Source: Synergistaceae bacterium
Lineage (GTDB): Bacteria > Synergistota > Synergistia > Synergistales > Synergistaceae
Assembly (NCBI GenBank): GCA_031264605.1
Contig: JAISDQ010000252.1
Span: forward strand, 1-5,086
Length of the DNA stretch: 5,086 bases
Reading direction: 5' to 3'
A program made the translations under genes and the position numbers. The notes under the pieces were generated by a model, which was given only the letters and a program-made list of their open reading frames with translations, was not told where the DNA came from and ran no database searches. Below are positions 1 through 5,086 of the stretch, in pieces (the first letter of the stretch is position 1; the number at the start of each line of letters is the position of its first letter).

Positions 1-21
1 ACCTTGGCGTAAAATTTTGCA

Positions 22-50
22 TTGAGAAGATATTGTCTCCGCGTTAATAT
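22..50 (+). promoter_or_regulatory. sigma70-like promoter of the transporter operon
   Basis: A -35 box TTGAGA at 22-27 (5 of 6 consensus) and a -10 box TAATAT at 45-50 (4 of 6) are separated by exactly 17 bases. Transcription would start near 57 and give a leader of roughly 47 bases before the binding-protein start codon. An AAAATTTT tract at 11-18 lies directly upstream of the -35 box and could act as an UP-like element. I see no clear operator palindrome over or beside the boxes, so the regulator cannot be inferred from this window. The assignment rests on motif match and position only. Confidence 0.6.
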
Positions 51-69
51 TTTTTCGCATCCAAACGAA

Positions 70-84
70 TGGGGCTTGTCCCCA
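70..84 (+). promoter_or_regulatory. small leader hairpin upstream of the ribosome site
   Basis: TGGGG at 70-74 is perfectly complementary to CCCCA at 80-84 around a 5-base loop. The hairpin sits within the predicted 5' leader and ends 6 bases before the Shine-Dalgarno site at 91-96. It has no following T-run, so it is not an intrinsic terminator. It may protect the 5' end of the message or keep the ribosome site open, but it could also be fortuitous because the stem is only 5 bp. Confidence 0.35.
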
Positions 85-103
85 AAAATCAGGAGGTATT
101 CTC

Positions 104-1069
104 ATGAAGAAGTGCGCGCTGCTGTTGGTTGTTGTGACTGTGTTGGCGTTTGTGTTCGGGGGCGCGGCGTTTGCCGCCGACAAGAAGATAGTCGTGGGTT
201 TCGCGCAGATAGGCGCAGAGAGCGACTGGCGCGTGGCGAACACCAAGTCCATTCAGGACGCGTGCGCGGAGGCGGGTTTTGACCTTCGCTTCGTCGACGG
301 ACAGCAGAAGCAGGAGAACCAGATCAAAGCCCTTCGCGACTTCATCACGCAGGGCGTGGACGTAATCGGCTTCTCGCCGGTCGTCGAGAGCGGCTGGGAC
401 GAGGTCATCGAGGAGATCAACGACGCCGGCATCCCTCTCATCCTCTCCGACAGAACCACCGACATCGAGGGCGACGACTACTACGCGACCTGGATGGGCT
501 CGAACTTCATCGAGGAAGGCCGCAACGCCGGTAACTGGCTCGTCGAATACCTCAAGAAACAGGGCCGCGACAATGACCAGATCAACATCGTCGAGCTTCA
601 GGGCACGGTCGGCAGCGGCCCCGCCATCGACAGGCAGAAAGGTTTCGCCGAGATAGTGGGCGCAAACCCGAACCTCAAGATAACCCAGTCGCAGACCGGG
701 GACTTCACCCGCGACCTCGGCAGGACCGTAATGGAATCGTTCCTCAAGAAGGGCGAGAAGATAGACGTCCTGTACGCCCATAACGACGACATGGCTCTGG
801 GCGCGATTCAGGCCATCAAGGAGGCCGGACTGAAACCCGGCAAAGACATCATCATCATCGGCGTCGACGGAGTCAAGGCGGCGTTCGAAGCCATAGTGGC
901 CGGCGAGTACAACTGCACTGTCGAGTGCAACCCGCTGCTCGGCCCTCAGTTCGTTGAAGCGGTCAAGAAGCTCGTCGCCGGCGAGACCCTGCCGAAGATT
1001 ACCTATTCGGTCGAGGGCGCGTACGACGAGACCACCGCGAAGGAAGCGCTTCCCACGAGGCAGTACTGA
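104..1069 (+). CDS. ytfQ: periplasmic sugar-binding protein of ABC transporter, YtfQ-like
   Basis: This is the solute receptor of the import system. It binds a monosaccharide in the periplasm and delivers it to the permease pair encoded downstream. Residues 1-24 form a classical signal peptide: KK at 2-3, a hydrophobic core, and a cleavage site AFA before residue 25. Cys4 lies in the n-region and is not a lipobox. The mature part is a type I periplasmic-binding (ribose/galactose-type) fold of about 297 residues. Segments strongly resembling E. coli YtfQ are ESDWR (39-43), DGQQKQENQ (65-73), DR (116-117), QGTVG with IDR (166-177), HNDD (226-229) and VDG (254-256). By family analogy W42, R43, D116, R117, R177, N227 and D255 probably line the sugar site. 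The total length of 321 residues is close to the roughly 318 of E. coli YtfQ. The start is fixed by AGGAGG at 91-96, 7 bases upstream. Ile codons are mostly ATC, unlike the permease genes, which fits high expression. E. coli YtfQ binds galactofuranose; the ligand here is not proven. Confidence 0.93.
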   Translation: MKKCALLLVVVTVLAFVFGGAAFAADKKIVVGFAQIGAESDWRVANTKSIQDACAEAGFDLRFVDGQQKQENQIKALRDFITQGVDVIGFSPVVESGWDEVIEEINDAGIPLILSDRTTDIEGDDYYATWMGSNFIEEGRNAGNWLVEYLKKQGRDNDQINIVELQGTVGSGPAIDRQKGFAEIVGANPNLKITQSQTGDFTRDLGRTVMESFLKKGEKIDVLYAHNDDMALGAIQAIKEAGLKPGKDIIIIGVDGVKAAFEAIVAGEYNCTVECNPLLGPQFVEAVKKLVAGETLPKITYSVEGAYDETTAKEALPTRQY

Positions 1070-1104
1070 TCGGTTTTGACCGGTAACCTCCAGGAAGTTT
1101 GAAA

Positions 1105-1139
1105 CGATGAGGGGTTGGGGGCTGCTCCGCCCCTCATCG
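1105..1139 (+). promoter_or_regulatory. strong GC-rich stem-loop behind the binding-protein gene
   Basis: CGATGAGGGG at 1105-1114 pairs perfectly with CCCCTCATCG at 1130-1139. The 15-base interval can fold a further short helix (1118-1121 with 1125-1128, including one G-U pair). There is no T-run after the stem, so it is a poor intrinsic terminator. It lies 36 bases after the binding-protein stop codon and 101 bases before the ATPase start. Such hairpins in binding-protein operons commonly block 3' exonucleases or cause partial termination, leaving more binding-protein message than permease message. That role is inferred. A smaller hairpin (CGGT at 1071-1074 with ACCG at 1079-1082) lies immediately after the stop codon. 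Confidence 0.6.
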
Positions 1140-1151
1140 CGGCGAAACTGA

Positions 1152-1220
1152 ATGCGCGATTCACCATGCGCAGTTTGTCCGCGCGGTCTCGGGGCAAACT
1201 GCGCTTCGTAAATCGCACAT
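1152..1220. repeat. 69-base imperfect palindrome, possible interspersed repeat
   Basis: The inner arms GCGCAGTTTG (1168-1177) and CAAACTGCGC (1195-1204) are perfectly complementary. They extend inward through a G-U pair and two G-C pairs to an 11-base loop at 1181-1191. After a 6-by-6 base internal loop, outer arms at 1152-1161 and 1211-1220 pair at 9 of 10 positions. The whole element is thus one long cruciform-capable palindrome, with no open frame and no T-run. Its size, symmetry and intergenic position resemble REP/BIME-type or small non-autonomous transposon-like elements. Alternatively it is a second RNA hairpin that works with the one at 1105-1139. One copy in one window cannot show that it is repeated elsewhere. 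Confidence 0.5.
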
Positions 1221-1227
1221 ACGATTT

Positions 1228-1234
1228 GGGGGAG
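1228..1234 (+). promoter_or_regulatory. ribosome-binding site that decides the ATPase start
   Basis: GGGGGAG lies 5 bases before the ATG at 1240. A GTG in the same frame at 1234 overlaps this purine tract and would have no usable Shine-Dalgarno sequence of its own. The ATG at 1240 is therefore preferred, which removes two residues from the longest possible reading. Confidence 0.65.
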
Positions 1235-1239
1235 TGGGC

Positions 1240-2769
1240 ATGACGGAACCGAACGGCATTCCGCGCGACGAAATCATTCTGGAGGCGAAGGGAATAGAAA
1301 AGATATTCCCCGGCGTTCACGCTTTGAACAAAGTGGATTTCACCCTGAAGCGCGGCGAAATCCATTCGCTCATGGGGGAGAACGGCGCGGGAAAATCCAC
1401 CCTCATAAAGTGCCTCACCGGAGTTTACGGGACGGACGGCGGCGTCATAAAGTTCAATGGGCGCGAGATACACCCCGAATCCCCTCTTCACGCCATGTCC
1501 ATCGGCATTTCGAGCGTGTATCAGGAAGTGAACCTGTGCCCTAACATCTCGGTGGCCGAAAATATCTTCGCGGGGCGTCAGCCGATGAAGGGGCCCTTCG
1601 TCGATTGGAAAACGCTCGAGGAGCGCGCGGGCAAAGCGCTCGAAAGGTTCGACGTAAACGTCGACGTGCGGCGCTCGCTCGATTCGTATCCGATAGCGAT
1701 ACAGCAGATGGTGGCCATCGCGCGGGCGCTCGATATTTCGGCGCAAGTTCTGATTCTGGACGAACCGACGTCGTCACTCGACAAGCAGGAAGTCGCGAAG
1801 CTGTTCGATATAGTTCGGAAACTGCGCGGCGAGGGCATGGGGATAATTTTCATCACTCACTTCCTCGATCAGGTGTATCAGATATCCGACAGGATAACGG
1901 TGCTGCGGAACGGCGAACTGGTCGGTACTTACAAAACAGGGGAGCTGCCAAAGATCGGCCTCGTCACGAAAATGGTGGGCAAGGATTTCGACGACCTCGC
2001 CAACGTGTCGCGCGTGCGCAACGAAAGCCCCCACGACGTCATGATAGCGCTTGAGGAAGTCTCGGCGTACCAGTCGGTGGAGAACGTATCGCTCGAACTG
2101 AGGCGCGGCGAAGTTCTGGGTTTCGCGGGACTTTTGGGTTCCGGCAGGACCGAGGTCGCCAATCTGATGTTCGGCATCGAACACAACAACTCGGGTGTGA
2201 TAAAGCTGAAAGGCTCCGCCGTGCGCCTGGCGTCTCCCAAGGACGCGATTCTTCGGAGGATCGCGTTCTGTCCCGAGGACCGCAAGCGCGACGGCGTCAT
2301 AGGCGAGCTGTCCGTACGGGAGAATATAATCCTCGCGTTTCAGGCGAGGCTTGGCATATTCAGATTCAAATCCCTCAGACAGCAGTACGAGCTGGCGGAC
2401 AAATACATAAAACTGCTCGGCATAGCGACGCCCGACGCGGACAAAAAAGTGAGCGACCTCTCGGGCGGCAACCAGCAAAAGGTGATATTGGCGCGCTGGC
2501 TCGCGACAGAGCCGGAGGTAATGCTTCTCGACGAGCCGACCCGCGGAATCGACGTGGGCGCCAAGGCGGAGATAATGAAACTGACGCTCGATCTCTGCCG
2601 GGACGGAATGGCGATAGCCTTCATATCCTCGGAGCTGGACGAAATAGTCCGCATATCGAACAGGGTGGTCGTCATGCGCGACCGCGCGAAGATAGGAGAG
2701 ATTGATGAGGACGAAGGCCTCGACCAGGAGAATATCCTGAAAGCGATAGCGGGAGGAATGGCGGTATGA
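1240..2769 (+). CDS. ytfR: two-domain sugar ABC transporter ATPase, YtfR-like
   Basis: This cytoplasmic ATPase powers import through the YtfT/YjfF-like permease pair. It is 509 residues long, close to the 500 of E. coli YtfR, and contains two fused nucleotide-binding domains as in RbsA/MglA/AraG. The N-domain has Walker A GENGAGKST (46-54), Q-loop Q95, a divergent signature SYPIAIQQ (149-156), Walker B LILDEP (171-176) and switch His H207. The C-domain has a degenerate Walker A GLLGSGRTE (297-305) with Arg303 in place of Lys, a full signature LSGGNQQK (407-414) and Walker B LLDEP (429-433). Its switch region reads FISSEL, with Ser where His is expected. This asymmetry is normal for monosaccharide importers and implies one competent and one degenerate ATP site. 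The YPIAIQQMVAIARAL stretch is closer to YtfR than to RbsA. The gene is separated from the binding-protein gene by 170 bases, whereas its stop codon overlaps the next start as ATGA. Confidence 0.93.
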   Translation: MTEPNGIPRDEIILEAKGIEKIFPGVHALNKVDFTLKRGEIHSLMGENGAGKSTLIKCLTGVYGTDGGVIKFNGREIHPESPLHAMSIGISSVYQEVNLCPNISVAENIFAGRQPMKGPFVDWKTLEERAGKALERFDVNVDVRRSLDSYPIAIQQMVAIARALDISAQVLILDEPTSSLDKQEVAKLFDIVRKLRGEGMGIIFITHFLDQVYQISDRITVLRNGELVGTYKTGELPKIGLVTKMVGKDFDDLANVSRVRNESPHDVMIALEEVSAYQSVENVSLELRRGEVLGFAGLLGSGRTEVANLMFGIEHNNSGVIKLKGSAVRLASPKDAILRRIAFCPEDRKRDGVIGELSVRENIILAFQARLGIFRFKSLRQQYELADKYIKLLGIATPDADKKVSDLSGGNQQKVILARWLATEPEVMLLDEPTRGIDVGAKAEIMKLTLDLCRDGMAIAFISSELDEIVRISNRVVVMRDRAKIGEIDEDEGLDQENILKAIAGGMAV

Positions 2770-3815
2770 ACGGACTGATCCGTAAACTCACTTCATCGAA
2801 ACTTTTCTCGGCGCTCATGGCCCTTCTCGTGATCCTGATATTCAATGTGTTTCTCAACCGCGGGTTCCTCTCGATCACCGTGGTCGACGGGCATCTGTTC
2901 GGGCAGCTGATAGATATCTTGAACCGGTCCGTGCCCGTGATGATTCTCGCGACAGGAATGACCCTCGTCATCGCGACCGGAGGCACCGATCTCTCGTGCG
3001 GGGCGCTGCTCGCGCTCGCGGGCGCGCTCTCGATATCGCTGATTCGCGGCAGTTCCACGATAGTGAACGAATATTCGGCGATTCCCTTCCCGCTCGTGAT
3101 AACGATCACTCTTGCCGTGACCACGCTCTGCGGTCTCTGGAACGGTTTTCTCGTCGCGAGGCTGGGGATACAGCCGATAGTCGCCACGCTGATATTCATG
3201 ACGGCGGGGCGCGGCATAGCCCAGCTGATCACGGGAGCGCGCAACCTCACAACCAACTACGCGCCTTATTCGGTGATAGGGCAGGGGTGGCTCATGATGC
3301 TGCCGGTTCCTATATTCATCGCAGCCGCGGTGCTGCTGGTCGTGTGGTATTTCACGCGGCGGACGGCCTTCGGGCTGTTCGTGGAGGCGGTCGGAGTGAA
3401 CGCGTCGGCCGCGAGGTACTCCGGCATAAACTCGTCGATGATACTCATGATAGTCTATTCGATATCGGGTCTCTGCGCCGGGGTGGCCGGACTGATATAC
3501 GCCTCCGGCATAATGTGCGCCGACGCGAATAACGCCGGTCTGAACTATGAACTTGACGCCATCCTGGCGACGGTGCTGGGGGGAACCTCGATGATGGGCG
3601 GCAGGTTCTACCTGGGCGGCAGCGTGATAGGCGCGCTCATCATAATGGCGCTCACAAAGTCGATTTACGCTTTCGACGTTGCGCCTGAGAGCGCCCTGGT
3701 GGTCAAGGCGTTTGTCGTGGTCGTGGTGGTGCTGATACAGTCGCCGTTCTTCAAGAACTGGCGGGATACCGTGAAGAACCGGAGGGCGGCTGTCGGAGGC
3801 GGTGAAGTGAGATGA
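2766..3815 (+). CDS. ytfT: sugar ABC transporter permease, YtfT-like
   Basis: This is one of two different inner-membrane permease subunits that together form the sugar channel (BPD_transp_2 family, as RbsC). It has 349 residues, against about 341 for E. coli YtfT. Hydrophobic segments are visible around residues 13-30, 56-71, 76-93, 108-131, 135-153, 173-196, 224-247, 264-300 (probably two) and 313-328. GGTDLS (72-77) is the family's conserved loop. DANNAGLNYELDAILA (253-268), followed by VLGGTSMMGGRF, is the most YtfT-specific stretch and includes the probable ATPase-contact loop. Translation starts at an ATG overlapping the ATPase stop codon (ATGA, 2766-2769), with GGAGG at 2752-2756 nine bases upstream. 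The last ten or so residues are basic and Gly-rich and look like a cytoplasmic tail. The substrate cannot be read from the permease alone. Confidence 0.92.
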   Translation: MNGLIRKLTSSKLFSALMALLVILIFNVFLNRGFLSITVVDGHLFGQLIDILNRSVPVMILATGMTLVIATGGTDLSCGALLALAGALSISLIRGSSTIVNEYSAIPFPLVITITLAVTTLCGLWNGFLVARLGIQPIVATLIFMTAGRGIAQLITGARNLTTNYAPYSVIGQGWLMMLPVPIFIAAAVLLVVWYFTRRTAFGLFVEAVGVNASAARYSGINSSMILMIVYSISGLCAGVAGLIYASGIMCADANNAGLNYELDAILATVLGGTSMMGGRFYLGGSVIGALIIMALTKSIYAFDVAPESALVVKAFVVVVVVLIQSPFFKNWRDTVKNRRAAVGGGEVR

Positions 3816-4837
3816 ACGGCCGCAGGCGATTTTCCGTAGACCTCAAGTATATTCCGGCGCTGTCGGCGATAATCCTCTTTTTCGCGGCTTACGCGATAGG
3901 CGGCATACTCTACGGGGACAGAGGATTTTTGACTACGCGTACTTTCGCCACGCTCTTCACGGACAACGCGTACCTGGGCGTCTCAGCGGTCGGCATGACG
4001 CTCGTCATAATCTCGGGCGGCATAGATCTCTCGGTGGGCTCGGTGGCGGCGCTCACCACGATGATGCTGGCCTACTTCACCGAAGTGCTTCACTGGAACT
4101 CGGCGCTGATGCTGTGCGTTGTGCTGCTCACCGGAGCCCTGCTGGGATTTCTCATGGGCCTCCTCATCGATGTGTTCGACGTTCCGCCTTTCATCTCTAC
4201 GCTGATAGGGATGTTTCTGGCGCGCGGGCTCTGTTTCATAATCAGCATACAGTCGATCACGATAAACGACCCTCTGCTGCGATCCCTCGGCAAATGGCGC
4301 ATAAAATTACCCACCGCGGCGAGGGCGGCGGCTTATATCAACCTCAGCGTGTTCACCTTCATCGCAATACTGATCGCCGGAATCGTGATAATGCAGTTCA
4401 CGCGGTTCGGGCGCGGGATATACGCCTTCGGAGGCGGCCGCGCCTCCGCCAAGCTGATGGGTCTTCCCACCAGGCGGATTCAGGTCGGCATCTACGCTTT
4501 CAACGGTTTTTGCTCCGCCGTGGCGGGGATACTGTTCTCGTTCTACACGTTCTCCGGTTACGGCAGGCACCTGTACGGCATGGAGATGGACGTCATATCG
4601 TCGGTCGTGATCGGCGGCACGCTTCTGACCGGCGGCGTGGGGTACCCAATAGGCTCTCTTTTCGGTATAATGATTTACAGCGTGATTCTGAAATTCATCT
4701 CTTTCAACGGCTCGCTGTCGTCATGGTGGACGAAGATAGCGGTCGGCGTGCTTCTTCTGTTCTTCATCGTGATGCAAAGGGTCACGGTGGTGCTAGCCAA
4801 CAGAAAGAAGAGGATTCAAAAACAGGAAGCGCGATAA
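3812..4837 (+). CDS. yjfF: sugar ABC transporter permease, YjfF-like
   Basis: This is the second permease subunit of the heterodimeric channel, 341 residues against about 331 in E. coli YjfF. Stretches characteristic of YjfF are the segment LFTDNAYLGVSAVGMT followed by SGGIDLSVGS (68-77), an LMGLPTR segment after the central helices, SVVIGGTLLTGGVG (264-277) and SSWWTKIAVG (303-312). Multiple hydrophobic helices span most of the protein, and it ends with a very basic tail (NRKKRIQKQEAR) as expected for a cytoplasmic C-terminus. The ATG overlaps the preceding stop codon (ATGA, 3812-3815). GGAGG at 3795-3799 or GGTGA at 3801-3805 can serve as ribosome site. Ile codons are 18 ATA, 14 ATC and 5 ATT by my count, quite unlike the binding-protein gene. 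YtfT and YjfF belong to the same family; the order and the motifs distinguish them here. Confidence 0.92.
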   Translation: MNGRRRFSVDLKYIPALSAIILFFAAYAIGGILYGDRGFLTTRTFATLFTDNAYLGVSAVGMTLVIISGGIDLSVGSVAALTTMMLAYFTEVLHWNSALMLCVVLLTGALLGFLMGLLIDVFDVPPFISTLIGMFLARGLCFIISIQSITINDPLLRSLGKWRIKLPTAARAAAYINLSVFTFIAILIAGIVIMQFTRFGRGIYAFGGGRASAKLMGLPTRRIQVGIYAFNGFCSAVAGILFSFYTFSGYGRHLYGMEMDVISSVVIGGTLLTGGVGYPIGSLFGIMIYSVILKFISFNGSLSSWWTKIAVGVLLLFFIVMQRVTVVLANRKKRIQKQEAR

Positions 4838-4901
4838 TCCCGGAATCCGCAAACAGGATATAAATACTCCGGCGCAGCCGTAAATAAAGTGCCGTTCATG
4901 C

Positions 4902-4916
4902 GGGGGCGATGCCCTC
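4902..4916 (+). terminator. weak stem-loop, doubtful terminator or processing hairpin
   Basis: GGGGGC at 4902-4907 pairs with GCCCTC at 4911-4916 (6 pairs, one G-U) around a 3-base GAT loop. The sequence after it is CATAGGATTTCGG, with only three T in a row, so efficient intrinsic termination is unlikely. It may separate the transporter message from the isomerase message by partial termination or RNA processing, or have no function. Confidence 0.25.
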
Positions 4917-4932
4917 ATAGGATTTCGGCGAA

Positions 4933-4961
4933 TTGTTACGGAGGCGCGTCGGCTTTATGGC
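4933..4961 (+). promoter_or_regulatory. weak candidate promoter for the isomerase-like gene
   Basis: TTGTTA at 4933-4938 (4 of 6 to the -35 consensus) is followed after 17 bases by TATGGC at 4956-4961 (only 3 of 6 to the -10 consensus). The position is suitable for the gene starting at 4999, but the -10 match is poor. The gene could equally be served by read-through from the operon promoter. Confidence 0.2.
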
Positions 4962-4998
4962 TCTTTAAAAAAACAGTGAGATTCGGGGAGGGTTTTTT

Positions 4999-5086
4999 AT
5001 GAGCAATGTGCCGGATGTAAAACTTGGCGTCGTGGCCGTTTCGCGCGATTGTTTCCCTATGGCGCTTTCTTCGAGGCGTCTTGCGG
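4999..5086 (+). CDS. L-fucose/L-arabinose isomerase-like protein, N-terminal fragment
   Basis: Only the first 29 codons are present; the gene continues past the right edge. The start ATG is well supported by GGAGG at 4987-4991 with 7 bases of spacing. The visible peptide contains VKLGVVAVSRDCFPMALSSRR. I recognise the pattern LGxVAVSRDCFPxxLSxxR as the N-terminus of a family annotated as L-fucose/L-arabinose isomerase-like, often found beside sugar transporters. Such enzymes interconvert an aldose and its ketose in the cytoplasm. With so little sequence, catalytic and metal-binding residues cannot be checked, and the exact sugar cannot be named. Its location 161 bases after the permease genes on the same strand supports a shared catabolic role with the transporter. 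Confidence 0.7.
   Translation, partial: MSNVPDVKLGVVAVSRDCFPMALSSRRLA

Larger units (their letters stand above)
4838..4998. other. 161-base non-coding gap without a clear terminator
   Basis: No credible small gene is seen here. The stretch holds a 4-bp hairpin CGGC-GCA-GCCG at 4870-4880 flanked on both sides by TAAATA, and a second stem-loop at 4902-4916 listed separately. Neither has a downstream T-run, so read-through from the transporter genes into the next gene is plausible. A weak promoter candidate and a good ribosome site, GGAGG at 4987-4991 seven bases before the ATG at 4999, lie in the second half. Confidence 0.6.

Noticed and set aside
89..781. A 230-codon open frame on the minus strand opposite the binding-protein gene
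   Set aside because: It lies entirely antisense to a well-recognised gene, has a low-complexity composition rich in Val, Leu, Asp and Arg, and resembles no known protein. Long antisense frames are expected in GC-rich coding DNA.
1234..1236. GTG as start codon of the ATPase gene
   Set aside because: It falls inside the purine-rich ribosome site; the ATG at 1240 has proper spacing from GGGGGAG and adds no implausible residues.
2118..2154. Degenerate Walker A (Arg303 for Lys) and missing switch His in the C-terminal ATPase half as signs of inactivation
   Set aside because: This asymmetry is normal in the RbsA/MglA/YtfR group of sugar importers, so it is not evidence for a broken gene.
1774..2478. 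A 234-codon minus-strand open frame inside the ATPase gene
   Set aside because: It is fully contained in the ATPase coding region, has no ribosome site that I can identify and no recognisable motif. It is explained as a shadow of codon bias on the sense strand.
4114..4863. A 249-codon plus-strand open frame overlapping the second permease gene
   Set aside because: The translation is Arg- and His-rich with no hydrophobic or domain pattern, whereas the frame 3812-4837 gives a clear YjfF-like permease. It is an alternative-frame artefact.
4854..4869. TATAAA-like -10 box at 4859-4864 after the last permease gene
   Set aside because: No -35-like hexamer is found at a suitable distance upstream (the bases 17 upstream are at the end of the permease gene and do not match TTGACA).
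1..5086. Possible novel defence, mobile or RNA-guided system
   Set aside because: All coding sequence is accounted for by a sugar importer and the start of an isomerase-like gene. No direct-repeat array, transposase, integrase, tRNA or att-like site was seen.

Overview
The window carries one nearly complete sugar ABC-transporter operon on the + strand, related to the E. coli ytfQ-ytfR-ytfT-yjfF system, followed by the first 29 codons of a sugar-isomerase-like gene that runs off the right edge. It looks like an ordinary carbohydrate-uptake locus. I see no mobile element, CRISPR array, RNA gene or defence system. The most unusual features are non-coding: two strong dyad-symmetric structures in the gap between the binding-protein gene and the ATPase gene.

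Layout: bases 1-103 hold a sigma70-like promoter (TTGAGA, 17 bases, TAATAT), a small leader hairpin and a near-consensus Shine-Dalgarno site. Bases 104-1069 encode an exported periplasmic sugar-binding protein (YtfQ-like). Bases 1070-1239 are non-coding and contain a 10-bp perfect GC-rich stem-loop and a 69-base imperfect palindrome. Bases 1240-2769 encode the tandem two-domain ATPase (YtfR-like). Two permease genes follow (2766-3815, YtfT-like; 3812-4837, YjfF-like). Both junctions are ATGA overlaps, so the three inner-membrane components are probably translationally coupled. Bases 4838-4998 are non-coding with weak hairpins and no convincing terminator. At 4999 a gene begins whose N-terminus resembles the L-fucose/L-arabinose isomerase family.

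How the genes work together: the binding protein captures a monosaccharide in the periplasm, the two different permeases form a heterodimeric channel, and the fused ATPase drives import. An isomerase, if that is what the last gene encodes, would convert the imported aldose to a ketose. This raises the possibility that the substrate here is a pentose or deoxyhexose rather than the galactofuranose assigned to the E. coli system. The binding-protein gene has a codon choice distinct from the permease genes (mostly ATC for Ile against mostly ATA) and a stable hairpin behind it. Both fit much higher expression of the binding protein than of the membrane parts.

Organism: the exported binding protein has a non-lipidated signal peptide, which points to a diderm (Gram-negative-type) bacterium with a periplasm. 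The moderately high GC content combined with heavy use of ATA (Ile) and AGG (Arg) resembles Synergistota or some deltaproteobacterial-type genomes. That taxonomic placement is a low-confidence impression, not a measured result.
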